64,000 nt of DNA from an uncultured Candidatus Cenarchaeum sp. (GTDB lineage Archaea > Thermoproteota > Nitrososphaeria > Nitrososphaerales > Nitrosopumilaceae), in assembly GCA_958295735.1 (NCBI GenBank), contig OY282369.1, forward strand, positions 418,161 through 482,160. Direction: 5' to 3'. The notes under the pieces are model-generated. The model was not told the origin of the DNA, ran no database searches, and saw only the letters and a program-made list of their open reading frames with translations. Of this stretch, positions 50,110 to 58,621 are shown in pieces. The stretch's first letter is position 1. Every line of letters starts with the position of its first letter. Position numbers and translations under genes: made by a program.

Positions 50110-51291
50110 TTGAGCCTTCTGCGCCAAGAGGTACTGGAGGCGGCCGCGGGGGGTGGCCGCGGCCCGTCCAGGGACGAGGCGGTGGGCCTGCTCGGGGAGG
50201 CCGCGGCGGGGAGGGACGGCGGCGCCCTGCTGGCGGCGGCCGCGAGGATCAGGGACGCCGAGAAGGGCCGCACGGTGACGTTCTCGAAGAAGGCCTTCTT
50301 CAACGTGACCAACCTGTGCAGGGACTACTGCGCGTACTGCACGTACAGGAGCGAGCCGGGCGCGGCCGGCGGCGCGATGATGGGGCCGGGCGAGGTGGCC
50401 GCGCTCGCCCGCCTGGCCGCCGGGAGCAGGTGCGTCGAGGCGCTGATGGTCGCCGGCGAGAGGCCCGAGGAGAGGTACGCGGAGGCGCGCGCGTGGCTGG
50501 GGGAGCGCGGGTTCTCCGGCACGGCCGAGTATTTGGTGCACTGCTCCGAGGCGGCCCTGGCCGAGGGGCTGTTCCCGCACACGAACGCGGGCAACCTGGA
50601 GCGGGGCGAGATGAGGGACCTGGCGGCCACCAACGCGAGCATCGGGCTCATGCTGGAGACCTCCAGCCCCAGGCTGTCCGGGGAGGGGGGGCCCCACCGC
50701 ATGGCGCCGAGCAAGGATCCGGCCGCCAGGATGAGGGTGCTGCGCGACGCCGGCGACCTCGGGATACCGGTCACCACGGGCCTCCTGCTGGGGATAGGCG
50801 AGGACTGCGCCGAGGCGGTCGACTCGCTGCTGGCCGTGAGGGGGCTGCACGCGAGGCGCGGCAACATACAGGAGGTCATACTGCAGAACTTCCGCCCGAA
50901 GCCGGGCACGCCCATGCGGTCGCGCCCGCCGGCCGGCGCCAGGTACCTGGCCGCGGTGGCGGCCCTCGCGAGGGTGCTCATGCCGGGCATGAACCTGCAG
51001 GTGCCGCCCAACCTCCTGCCGGGATCGTACCACGAGGCGCTGCGCTCCGGGATAAACGACTGGGGCGGGATATCGCCGCTCACCCCCGACCACGTCAACC
51101 CCGAGTTCGCCTGGCCGCGCATACGGGACGTGGAGGAGCGCACCGCGCGGGCCGGCCTGCGCCTGAAGTGCAGGTTCCCCGTGTACCCCGAGCACGCCGG
51201 CTCCGCGCCGCGGGCGCTCCGCGACAGAATGCGGGCCGTGGCCGACGGGGAAGGCCACGTGGCGGAGCGGAGGTGGCGTGGGCCCGAGTGA
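50110..51291 (+). CDS. cofG: FO synthase subunit 1 (radical SAM)
   Basis: With CofH it makes the deazaflavin FO for coenzyme F420. The 393-residue radical SAM protein has its cluster motif at Cys70, Cys74 and Cys77 (NLCRDYCAYCTY). Further CofG features are EALMVAGERPEERY, SIGLMLETSSPRL, VTTGLLLGIGED, EVILQNFRPKPGTPM and GGISPLTPDHVNPE. A TTG start at 50110 is inferred from TAATTAG at 50081-50087, 26 bp upstream and overlapping the HtrA stop. The end overlaps cofH by 14 bp, so the two subunits are co-transcribed. Confidence 0.95.
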   Translation: MSLLRQEVLEAAAGGGRGPSRDEAVGLLGEAAAGRDGGALLAAAARIRDAEKGRTVTFSKKAFFNVTNLCRDYCAYCTYRSEPGAAGGAMMGPGEVAALARLAAGSRCVEALMVAGERPEERYAEARAWLGERGFSGTAEYLVHCSEAALAEGLFPHTNAGNLERGEMRDLAATNASIGLMLETSSPRLSGEGGPHRMAPSKDPAARMRVLRDAGDLGIPVTTGLLLGIGEDCAEAVDSLLAVRGLHARRGNIQEVILQNFRPKPGTPMRSRPPAGARYLAAVAALARVLMPGMNLQVPPNLLPGSYHEALRSGINDWGGISPLTPDHVNPEFAWPRIRDVEERTARAGLRLKCRFPVYPEHAGSAPRALRDRMRAVADGEGHVAERRWRGPE

Positions 51292-52624
51292 CGGCGCCGC
51301 GGCCGACGCGCTCCTGGGGGGCGCGGACCCGCTGGTGGCCGCCGCCCTCAACCGCGCCCTCTCCGGGAAGGCGGTCACCGCCGGCCAGGGCGCCGCGCTG
51401 CTGGAGGCGGGGGGCCCCGACGCCCACCTGGTCGGGATGGTCGCGGACGAGCTGAGGCGCCGGAGGGTCGGGGGGACGGTCACGTACGTCGTGAACAGGA
51501 ACATCAACTTCACCAACGCGTGCGTGAAGCGGTGCGGGTTCTGCGCGTTCAGCAGGGACGCCAGGTCGGCGGCCGGCGAGGCGTACATGCTGCCCACGGA
51601 GGAGATAGTGCGCCGGGCGGCCGAGGCCCGGAAGCTCGGGGCCACCGAGGTCTGCATACAGGCGGGCCTGCCCCCCGACATGGACGGCGGGACGTACGAG
51701 GGGATATGCCGGGCCATAAAGAGGGAGGTGCCGGGCATCCACATACACGGCTTCTCCCCCGAGGAGGTCGCGTACGGCGCGTCCCGGTCCGGCGTCGCGC
51801 CGGAAGAGTACCTGGCGAGGCTCAAGGAGGCGGGGGTGGGAACGCTGCCGGGCACCTCGGCGGAGATACTGGACCAGCGCATACGCGACGAGATATCGCC
51901 CGGCAGGATAACCGTGCGGGAATGGATCAGGGTGGTCAAGGCGGCGCACCGCATGGGGATCCGCACCACCTCCACCATGATGTACGGCCACGTCGAGGGG
52001 CCCCTCGACAGGGCGAGGCACCTGGAGCTGATACGCGGGATCCAGGAGGAGACGGGCGGGTTCACCGAGTTCGTCCCGCTCGGGTTCGTGGCGGAGGAGG
52101 CCCCCATGTACAGGGAGGGCGTGCGGGGGGTCCGGATGGGCAGGCCGGCCCGCGCGATGGACGCGCTCCTCACCCACGCCGTGTCCAGGATAATGCTGGA
52201 CGGCGCCATCGACAACGTCCAGATGTCGTGGGTCAAGGAGGGCCCCGGCATGGCGCAGCTCCTCCTGCAGTGGGGCGCCAACGACTTCGGTGGGACCCTG
52301 ATCAACGAGAGCATATCCACGTCCGCCGGTTCCGGCCACGGCCAGCTGCTGCGCCCGGGCGAGATGCGGCGGCTCGTCAGGGCCGTCGGCAGGACGCCGG
52401 CCGAGAGGGACACGGAGTACAACATACTGAGGGCCTTCGGCGACGGCGGGGAGGAGGGGGAGGAGGGCGGCCTCGACGCGGTCGCCGATCCCGGCGGGCG
52501 GTTCGGCTCGTACTTTGAGCTGGTGGGGGCCGGCAGGTTCAGGTACAGGGGGCGCGGGCGGCGCCTCGGGAATCCGCGGGCGCGGGGCGGCCGGGCGGGG
52601 GCCGCCCGTCCCGCCGGGACGTAG
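51278..52624 (+). CDS. cofH: FO synthase subunit 2 (radical SAM)
   Basis: Condenses tyrosine-derived radical with the ribityl-uracil substrate in FO formation. Of 448 residues, the radical SAM cluster is Cys82, Cys86, Cys89 (NACVKRCGFCAF). VCIQAGLPPDMDGGTYEG, IHIHGFSPEEV, TTSTMMYGHVEGP and FTEFVPLGFV are characteristic, with GANDFGGTLINESIS near residue 330. The last ~40 residues are an Arg/Gly/Ala low-complexity tail absent from typical CofH. The GTG start at 51278 overlaps cofG. The downstream convergent gene is an exchanger 10 bp away. Confidence 0.95.
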   Translation: MGPSDGAAADALLGGADPLVAAALNRALSGKAVTAGQGAALLEAGGPDAHLVGMVADELRRRRVGGTVTYVVNRNINFTNACVKRCGFCAFSRDARSAAGEAYMLPTEEIVRRAAEARKLGATEVCIQAGLPPDMDGGTYEGICRAIKREVPGIHIHGFSPEEVAYGASRSGVAPEEYLARLKEAGVGTLPGTSAEILDQRIRDEISPGRITVREWIRVVKAAHRMGIRTTSTMMYGHVEGPLDRARHLELIRGIQEETGGFTEFVPLGFVAEEAPMYREGVRGVRMGRPARAMDALLTHAVSRIMLDGAIDNVQMSWVKEGPGMAQLLLQWGANDFGGTLINESISTSAGSGHGQLLRPGEMRRLVRAVGRTPAERDTEYNILRAFGDGGEEGEEGGLDAVADPGGRFGSYFELVGAGRFRYRGRGRRLGNPRARGGRAGAARPAGT

Positions 52625-52634
52625 CGGCGGCGGA

Positions 52635-53621
52635 TCAGCCGGCGAGGAACGCGAACGCGAGGTACGCGCAGTACGCCGCGACCAGCGCCGCCCCGGCGGG
52701 GCGCCCCAGCGCCCCGGACCTCAGCCCGACCAGCAGCGCCAGGCTGAACCCGATCATCACCGCATAGTCCGCGAACGTGCTCTCCGCCACCGCTATCCCG
52801 GCCATCGCGGCCGCCACGCCCGTTATCATGAGTATGTTGTAGATGTTGCTGCCGATTATGTTGCCGATGCCTATGTCCGTGTGCCCCTTCCGTATGGCTA
52901 CGACCGAGGTTACGAGCTCGGGCAGCGACGTGCCCACGGCGATCACCGTTATGCCGATCAGCCTCTCGGACAGCCCGAACGACTGCGCCAGGACCACCGC
53001 GTTCTCCACCGCGAGCCACGCGCCGGCGCCGAGGAGCGCCACCCCCGCGGCGATCTTCGCGCCCGGCCCCGCGTAGAACTTGAGCGCCCCCGCCGCGGGG
53101 GGCGCCCCCGCTGCCGCGGGCCGGCCCGGCCCCTCCCCGTCCCCGCCGCCGTCGGGCGGGCCGCGCACCTTCCAGGCGCGGCGGTACGCGTACGCCGAAA
53201 AGGCGGCGAGCGAGACGATCAGGAACGCCCCGTCGTGCCGCGAGATCTCCCCGTCCGCGGACAGCGCCACCAGCAGCATGGAGAACCCGATCATGATCGG
53301 CACGTCCGCGGTCAGCACCCCGCGGCGCACCACCACGGTCGCCGCCACCGCCGAGACCCCGATCACCATCCCGACGTTGGCGATGTTGCTGCCCACCACG
53401 TTGCCCAGTATGAGCCCGCCGTGCTCGCCGGCGGCGGCGATGCTGGCGGCGAGCTCGGGCGTCGACGTCCCGTACGCCACGACGGTCATGCCGATGACGA
53501 ACGGGCTTATCCGGAGCCGCCTGGCTATCCTCACCCCGCCGTCGACCAGCCAGTTCCCGCCCACGCACAGCATGCCGAGCCCCACCGCGGCCAGGGCGGC
53601 CGCCGCCTCCACCCCGATCAT
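52635..53621 (-). CDS. Ca2+/cation antiporter (CaCA superfamily, YrbG-like)
   Basis: Integral membrane Na+/Ca2+ exchanger-like protein of 328 residues with about ten helices in two inverted halves. Both alpha repeats are complete: GTSTPELAAS with GNVVGSNIANVG, and GTSLPELVTSV with GNIIGSNIYN, which hold the ion-coordinating Glu/Asn/Ser. A low-complexity cytosolic loop (PPDGGGDGEGPGRPAAAG) separates the halves. ATG 53621 lies 26 bp from TTTAAA (53645-53650). Ion specificity cannot be read from sequence. Confidence 0.93.
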   Translation of the reverse strand: MIGVEAAAALAAVGLGMLCVGGNWLVDGGVRIARRLRISPFVIGMTVVAYGTSTPELAASIAAAGEHGGLILGNVVGSNIANVGMVIGVSAVAATVVVRRGVLTADVPIMIGFSMLLVALSADGEISRHDGAFLIVSLAAFSAYAYRRAWKVRGPPDGGGDGEGPGRPAAAGAPPAAGALKFYAGPGAKIAAGVALLGAGAWLAVENAVVLAQSFGLSERLIGITVIAVGTSLPELVTSVVAIRKGHTDIGIGNIIGSNIYNILMITGVAAAMAGIAVAESTFADYAVMIGFSLALLVGLRSGALGRPAGAALVAAYCAYLAFAFLAG

Positions 53622-53739
53622 GCGGGGCGTGGGGGCTGCCGCCGTTTAAAGCAGGCGCTGCCGGCATCCCTAGCCGCGCCCCTCCCCCGCCCCGGCGCAG
53701 GCGCCGCCGCCGCGGCGGCGGGCGCGCGGGCGGGGGCGG

Positions 53740-53890
53740 CCGGCGCGGTACTCCGCAACGGCGGCGGCCGGCGCGGTACTCCGCAACGGGGCCGGGGGCG
53801 GGCGGGCGGCCGGCGCGGTACTCCGCAACGGGGCCGGGGGCGGGCGGGCGGCCGGCGCGGTACTCCGCAACGGGGCCGGGGGCGGGCGGG
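53740..53890. repeat. 28/42-bp minisatellite with GCGGTACTCCGC core
   Basis: CGGCGCGGTACTCCGCAACG recurs four times (GGTACT at 53747, 53775, 53817, 53859; spacing 28, 42, 42) in the divergent region between the exchanger and PAC2 genes. The core is a small palindrome. The remainder of 53622-53950 carries only the two promoters. Confidence 0.88.
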
Positions 53891-53950
53891 CGGCCTGCCC
53901 CCGCGGGGCCGCGCCGGTAGGGTAAATAGAGACGGATCTTCCGGCGCCGC

Positions 53951-54691
53951 ATGGCGGGCAGGTTTCCCGAGGCGGAGGTCTTCGAGATCGGGCCGGAGGG
54001 CGGCGGCGGGCCGGACATCAGGAACCCCACCGTCTTCGCCGGCTTCGTGGGCGCGGGGCTGGTCGGGCCCCTCGCGGTGGGGTACATGATCGAAAAGCTC
54101 GGCATGCGGGAGGTGGGGTACATGCGGTCCAGCCACCTGCCGCCCTCGACCGTGTTCATCAGGGGGAGGCTGCGCCACCCGTTCAGGTTCTGCGCCAGCG
54201 GGGACGGGAGCATCTGCGCGGTCATATGTGAGGTCACCCTGAGGATGGACGGCCTGTACAGCATGGTCTCCACCATACTGGACTGGGCGGAGTCCAAGGG
54301 ATCCACGGAGATCGCCATACTCGACGGCGTGGCCAGCGACGACCACGACGACAGGGCGTACGGCGCGGCCGAGGTCGACATGTGCAGGGTGATGGAGGAC
54401 AGGGACATCAGCATGATACCGCAGGGGTTCATCACCGGCGTGCCCGGCGGCATACTCAACGAGTGCCTCCTGCGGCGCATCCGCGGGGTGACCCTGCTGG
54501 CCAAGGCGAACAAGAGCTTCCCGGATCCGCTGGCGGCCGCGACGATAGTGGAGGCGGTCAACCGCCTCTACGAGCTCGACATCAGCACGGACGGGCTGCG
54601 CCGCGAGAGGGACCGCATAGGGGACGACTTTATGGACATGTCGCAAAAGTACGCCGAGCACCGCAAGGAGCTCTCCGGGATGTACATGTAG
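53951..54691 (+). CDS. PAC2-family protein (proteasome-assembly-chaperone-like)
   Basis: 246 residues. The PAC2 fold is evident from NPTVFAGFVGAGLVGPLAVGYMIEKLGMREVGYM, STVFIRGRL, STEIAILDGVAS and ITGVPGGILNECLLRR. Archaeal PAC2 homologues resemble 20S proteasome assembly chaperones; molecular function here is inferred from family only. The C-terminal 40 residues are a charged helix (RRERDRIGDDFMDMSQKYAEHRKE) typical of these proteins. ATG 53951 lies 26 bp after GTAAATAG (53922-53929). Confidence 0.9.
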   Translation: MAGRFPEAEVFEIGPEGGGGPDIRNPTVFAGFVGAGLVGPLAVGYMIEKLGMREVGYMRSSHLPPSTVFIRGRLRHPFRFCASGDGSICAVICEVTLRMDGLYSMVSTILDWAESKGSTEIAILDGVASDDHDDRAYGAAEVDMCRVMEDRDISMIPQGFITGVPGGILNECLLRRIRGVTLLAKANKSFPDPLAAATIVEAVNRLYELDISTDGLRRERDRIGDDFMDMSQKYAEHRKELSGMYM

Positions 54692-55309
54692 CGGGCCGGC
54701 GGGCGCGGGGCCGGTAGCCCCGCCCCGCGGGCGCGAATCCGGATCGGCCGACTCGCTTCCGCGCCAGCGGCCGGCCGGCCCGGGAACCGCCCCCGGCCGC
54801 CCGCTTCCCTCCCCGCGCGGGCGCGGGTTGCCGCCGCGCGCCCGCTACCCCGGCTCCCCGCTTCCCGGCGTTCCCGTCCAGCTTTCCGATCCCCCGCCGG
54901 CTTGCGGCCGCCGCGCCGCGATGCGAGGGCCCCGCCGCGGGCCCGCCCGCGGGAGCGCCCGCGGGAGCGCCGCGCTTCCGCCCGCGCGGGGCGGGAGCGC
55001 GCATCCGCGGGCCCGTCGACGAGGATCGCGCGCAGGCTCGGATCCAAGCAGATGCCGCGCCCGGCGGCGGGGCAGGCCTCCCCGATCCCGCGTCCGGATC
55101 GCGACGGATCCGGGCCTGCGCGAAACCGCCCGGCGGCGCGGCCGGGAAGGCCCGCCCCGATCGGGCGCCGCCGCGCAACTCGGGGCTCCGGGGACGCCGC
55201 TGGATGCGGGCGGATCGGGCACCAAGGGCCCGGGATCGCGCCTCGGCTTTTGGCGGGACGCGCCGGCGGCGGGGGCGGGGGCGGCGGCCGGGCCTCAGGG
55301 TCGGGGTTC
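54692..55309. other. 618-bp intergenic region, no gene seen
   Basis: Uniform GC-rich sequence between convergent PAC2 and the small duplicated-motif gene. It starts with a type 1 dispersed repeat (54730-54770). Several open frames exist on both strands, but all are Arg/Pro/Ala low-complexity and lack promoters. Confidence 0.6.
54730..54770 (+). repeat. Dispersed palindromic repeat, type 1
   Basis: GGCGCGAATCCGGATCGGCC, then CGCTTCCGCGCCAGCGG. The two ends (GGCGCG..., ...CGCGCC) are inverted. It lies just after the PAC2 stop. Confidence 0.7.
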
Positions 55310-55558
55310 CTAGTAGTCGACGGGGTAGCGCGGGGGCGCCGTGTCCTTCAGCCACTGGGGGATCTCTGCGGCCAGCTTTTGGCACTCATCCAGCTCTTTC
55401 TGCAGCCAGCCCTTCTCGAACTTCACCATGGGAGGCGCCGACCAGTATTCGTCGTCGCCGGGGTGATCGGGCCGGGCCTTCTTGAACTTCTCCAAGGAAG
55501 GAGCCGACCAGTATTCGTCGTCGCCGGGGTGATCGGGCTTGGGCGTCTCGAACTCCAT
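55310..55558 (-). CDS. Small acidic protein with internal tandem duplication, 82 aa
   Basis: Soluble protein whose first 45 residues are two copies of PDHPGDDEYWSAPxxxKFxK. They are followed by a helical end (GWLQKELDECQKLAAEIPQWLKD). The DNA copies are 66 bp apart and close to identical. I do not recognise the family. A TATA-like TATAAA at 55582-55587 lies 27 bp upstream of the ATG at 55558, which argues against the longer frame starting at 55603, since that frame would translate the box itself. Confidence 0.72.
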   Translation of the reverse strand: MEFETPKPDHPGDDEYWSAPSLEKFKKARPDHPGDDEYWSAPPMVKFEKGWLQKELDECQKLAAEIPQWLKDTAPPRYPVDY

Positions 55559-55631
55559 GGCCGGCATTGGCAGGACTTTGGTATAAACCCTCCCGTTCGG
55601 CATCGGCGAAGGTCGGCCACCCCCTCAGCTT

Positions 55632-55677
55632 GGCGCGAACCCGGATCGGCGGAAGCATTCCCGCGCCCGCGGCTAGC
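55632..55677 (+). repeat. Dispersed palindromic repeat, type 1
   Basis: GGCGCGAACCCGGATCGGCG, GAAGCATTCC, then CGCGCCCGCGGCTAGC. Very close to the copy at 62441-62487. It overlaps the 3' end of the dCTP deaminase gene, so the last codons of that gene may derive from the repeat. Confidence 0.7.
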
Positions 55678-57160
55678 AGGAGCGCGAACTCGAGCCGGCA
55701 GCGTTCGCCGAATGACCGCCTCGGGCCAAGTCTTCGGCCAGGCGGTCCGCGACCACGATCTCACTCATCAGGGACTTCCTGTAGCCGGGCAACCTCGGGA
55801 CGGCCTCGGCGGCAACCCAGCGCATCCGCCTGCCGGACGCGTCCTTGCGCCTGCCCATGGCGAAGAAGTCGACGTAGTGCAGGGGCGAGATGCCGATGTA
55901 CGGGTCAAAGTGGACCCTGCCCGCCTGCCGGTCGCCGACGCTTATCGAGTCGTCGAACAGCTTCTCTGCGTGGCTCTTCGGGTACGGCTCGATGAAGACG
56001 ACCCGCCGTATGCCGGCGATCACGATGTGCTTCGCGCAGGCATGGCAGGGGAACGTGGTGCAGTACATGGTGCAGCCCCTCACTGACGCGCCGCGCCTGG
56101 CGGCGCCTGCCAGGGCGCCCGCCTCGGCGTGCGCCTCCCTGCCGTACTCGGTCACGTCCATGAGTTTCATGCCGGAGAGGTGGGGCGATCGCATGGCCAT
56201 GCCCGCGAGCTCCTTCCCGTCCATGCCCGCGTATTCTTCCTTGTGCCAGCCCGCCCGCCCGAGCCTCGACAGCAGGTCCGCGAGCATTTCCTCCCTCTCC
56301 CACTGGTTCGAGTCGTGCCCCCGGACAAACTCGCGCTGGTCTTTCTCGTCACCCTCCGCGTAGACCCCGCCCCCGGCCTTGGGCACCTCGTTGACGCCGG
56401 TGGAGACCGGATCCCCCCACTCGTCAATTATGACCGCCCCCGTCTGCCTCGACATGGACGACGACGAGAGAGAACTGGAATACGCGTGGAACATGCCAGA
56501 CTCTTCCGCGGTCGGGGTAAGGAACGGGTTGCCGAAGAGCCTCCCCGTGTGGCGGTCAAGATGGACCTGCGCGTCTGCGAGATCCGACGCGGCGATGAAG
56601 CAGTTTGCCATCGGGAACGTGTCCCTGACGGACTGCCCGGTCACGCCCCCTTCGTGGTAGTCCCTGTGTGCGAGAGTCTCTGCGCGAACCCCCAGCATGT
56701 CCTTCAGCGCCTTGAACCTCATGGATCTTGGCGCGTATACTGAGATGAGCTGGAACTGCCTGTCGAACATGTCGCGCATAATCCTGACTTCGTCGGGGTG
56801 CTTGATCGCCCCCACGATGTACGCGCAGCCGGCGGCCGGCTTTTTTTCGGATCCCGTGATGCCTTTGCGCAGTTTTAGCATCTGGGTCACCGCCAGGGCG
56901 GCGCCGGCGCCCGTCCCCGCCCTCCGCCTCAGCTCGTTGGCCCTGTCCATTCCGGACTCGATCCTGCCGTACTCGGTGTCGTCCCTTGCCGGAGTTTCCA
57001 GGCTAGAAATCTCGGACAGCGCGTCGTCTAGCGCGATATTCAGCGGGACGTACTTGACGGTGCCCAGAGATCTGGAGAGCATGCGGCGCGCGGCGCCCAG
57101 ATCCGTCCCCAGCAACCCGGTCACGCCGAAGACCAGCTCCGGCCGGTACTCGCCGTTCAT
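55673..57160 (-). CDS. AvcD-type anti-phage dCTP/dCMP deaminase
   Basis: 495-residue two-domain protein matching anti-phage deoxycytidylate deaminases, which deplete dCTP on phage infection in bacteria. The N-terminal P-loop-kinase-like domain (1-~225) shows LVFGVTGLLGTDLGAARRML, IVGAIKHPDEVRIMRDMF and ISVYAPRSMR; the family's usual opening is G-x-x-G-x-x-G-TDL rather than a classical GKS/T loop. The C-terminal deaminase domain has SRQTGAVI, GVNEVPKAGGGVY, the zinc ligand His344-Ala-Glu346 (catalytic Glu), and TTFPCHACAKH with Cys372 and Cys375, then VVFIEPYPKS. A TATA-like GTTATATC (57185-57192) lies 29 bp before ATG 57160. Codon use is visibly less GC-rich than flanking genes, suggesting acquisition. 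Confidence 0.88.
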   Translation of the reverse strand: MNGEYRPELVFGVTGLLGTDLGAARRMLSRSLGTVKYVPLNIALDDALSEISSLETPARDDTEYGRIESGMDRANELRRRAGTGAGAALAVTQMLKLRKGITGSEKKPAAGCAYIVGAIKHPDEVRIMRDMFDRQFQLISVYAPRSMRFKALKDMLGVRAETLAHRDYHEGGVTGQSVRDTFPMANCFIAASDLADAQVHLDRHTGRLFGNPFLTPTAEESGMFHAYSSSLSSSSMSRQTGAVIIDEWGDPVSTGVNEVPKAGGGVYAEGDEKDQREFVRGHDSNQWEREEMLADLLSRLGRAGWHKEEYAGMDGKELAGMAMRSPHLSGMKLMDVTEYGREAHAEAGALAGAARRGASVRGCTMYCTTFPCHACAKHIVIAGIRRVVFIEPYPKSHAEKLFDDSISVGDRQAGRVHFDPYIGISPLHYVDFFAMGRRKDASGRRMRWVAAEAVPRLPGYRKSLMSEIVVADRLAEDLARGGHSANAAGSSSRSC

Positions 57161-57540
57161 GGTACCAGCATGTTGCGCGAGTGTGTTATATCTGTTTGTT
57201 TTTGGGTAGTCCATCCCATAACTCGAGTTTTAGGCGCGAAAAACTGCCCCGCCGCGGCCGCCGTAGGCGTGATTGTGAGATAGACTATTTTTGGGTCAAG
57301 CACGAGGTCTCGGCGGCCCCCGGCCCGCGGGCGCGAGCCCCGACCGACGGGGGCGCTTTCACGCCCGCGGCCGGCGCGCGCGCGGCCCCGCGCGCCGGCG
57401 TGTAGACTTACGTCCAAACCGAAACCACGCCTAGCGGCAACAAACCGCCCCCCAATCCCACGCCCAGATCACAATGGACGTGAGTCTACACGCGACGGCG
57501 GCCCGCAAATTCTTTTATCCGCCCCGGCGTGGGCCGTGCC
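57161..57540. other. Divergent intergenic region upstream of the deaminase and purM
   Basis: It holds the deaminase promoter, an AT-richer part (57180-57300) with TTTTTGGGT tracts, inverted-repeat element copy B (57400-57491) and the purM TATA box (TTTTAT at 57513-57518). Bacterial avcD genes are preceded by a regulatory RNA (AvcI). I cannot demonstrate an RNA gene here, but the non-coding AT-rich part is where it would sit. Confidence 0.5.
57400..57491. repeat. Inverted-repeat element, copy B (best preserved)
   Basis: The ends GTGTAGACTTACGTCC and GGACGTGAGTCTACAC are inverted repeats with one mismatch in 16. The interior includes CAAACCGAAACCACGCCTAG, shared with copy A. No coding potential. 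Two relatives lie in the window (17735-17826, 58622-58708). Confidence 0.8.
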
Positions 57541-58569
57541 GTGGCGGCGGGCATGACGTACAGGGGCGCGGGGGTCGACGTCGGCGGGATAGCGGGGAGC
57601 AGGGCGCGCATAGGCAGGATCATATCCCGCACGCACGGCGCCCAGGCCGCGGCCAGGGTGGCCCACGGGTTCGGCCACTACGCAGGGATAGTCGACGTGG
57701 GCGGCGGCACCCTGCTGGCCACCCACACCGACGGCGTGGGCACGAAGGTGCTGGTGGCCGCCGCCATGGAAAGGTACGACACGGTGGGGATCGACTGCGT
57801 CGCGATGAACGTCAACGACGTGGTCTGCACGGGGGCCGTCCCTGTCTCGTTCGTCGACTACATAGCGGCCAGCAGGAACGACGGGGACGCGCTGGCCGCC
57901 ATCGCCCGCGGGCTCGCGAGGGGGGCCAGGCGGGGGGCGGTGCCCATAGTGGGCGGCGAGACCGCGATAATGCCGGGCCTGTTCGGCCGGCGCGGGTTCT
58001 CCTTCGACCTGGCGGGGACCGTCGTCGGGCTGGTCCCCAAGGGGGGCCCCGTCCTGGGGGGCGGCATAAGGAAGGGCGACGTCGTAGTGGGGGCCCGCAG
58101 CAACGGCCTCCACTCCAACGGCTACTCGCTGGCCAGGAAGGCACTCTCCAAGTTCCCGCTGGGGGCCAGCGCGAGGGGGGTGGGGCGCGTGGGCGATGCG
58201 CTGCTGGCGCCCACCAGGATATACGCCAGGCCGGTGCTGGAGATCCTCGAAAAGTGCGAGGTACGCGGGCTGGCGCACATAACTGGCGGCTCGTTCGCCA
58301 AGCTGTCGCGGCTCAACGCGGGGGTGCTGTTCGACCTGGACTCGCTGCCCAGGCCTCCCCCGATAATGCGGCTCATAGCGGAGCAGGGCGTGGACGAGGC
58401 GGAAATGTACGGGACGTTCAACATGGGGGTGGGGTTCTGCGCGGTAGTCCCCCGCGGGGAGGAGGGCGAGGCGGTGCGCATATTCAGGAAGCACAAGATC
58501 GGCGCGCTGCGCGTGGGGACGGTGGCGGCCGGCAGGGGCGTCGTGGCGGGCCGGCACAGGCTGGCCTGA
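57541..58569 (+). CDS. purM: Phosphoribosylformylglycinamidine cyclo-ligase (AIR synthase)
   Basis: ATP-dependent ring closure forming AIR in purine synthesis. The 342-residue protein has MTYRGAGVDVGG, the Gly/Asp-rich ATHTDGVGTKV loop, DCVAMNVNDVVCTGAVPVSFVDYI, PIVGGETAIMPGLF, GARSNGLHSNGYSLAR and the C-terminal MYGTFNMGVGF. Together these define PurM against PurL or SelD relatives. The GTG at 57541 lies 25 bp after TTTTAT (57513-57518); ATG 57553 is an alternative. Another purine gene (purN) lies 4 kb downstream. Confidence 0.96.
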   Translation: MAAGMTYRGAGVDVGGIAGSRARIGRIISRTHGAQAAARVAHGFGHYAGIVDVGGGTLLATHTDGVGTKVLVAAAMERYDTVGIDCVAMNVNDVVCTGAVPVSFVDYIAASRNDGDALAAIARGLARGARRGAVPIVGGETAIMPGLFGRRGFSFDLAGTVVGLVPKGGPVLGGGIRKGDVVVGARSNGLHSNGYSLARKALSKFPLGASARGVGRVGDALLAPTRIYARPVLEILEKCEVRGLAHITGGSFAKLSRLNAGVLFDLDSLPRPPPIMRLIAEQGVDEAEMYGTFNMGVGFCAVVPRGEEGEAVRIFRKHKIGALRVGTVAAGRGVVAGRHRLA

Positions 58570-58621
58570 ACCGGCGGGGGGAGGGGGCCCTGCGGCCCCG
58601 CGGGGGAGGGGGCGCCCCGGC

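Noticed and set aside
54902-56086. Plus-strand 394-codon open frame across the gap and deaminase
   Set aside because: It crosses noncoding repeat-containing DNA and runs antisense to two better-supported genes.
57161-57400. AvcI-like regulatory RNA upstream of the deaminase
   Set aside because: No sequence or structure could be matched by eye; only the position is suggestive, so it is not listed as an RNA gene.
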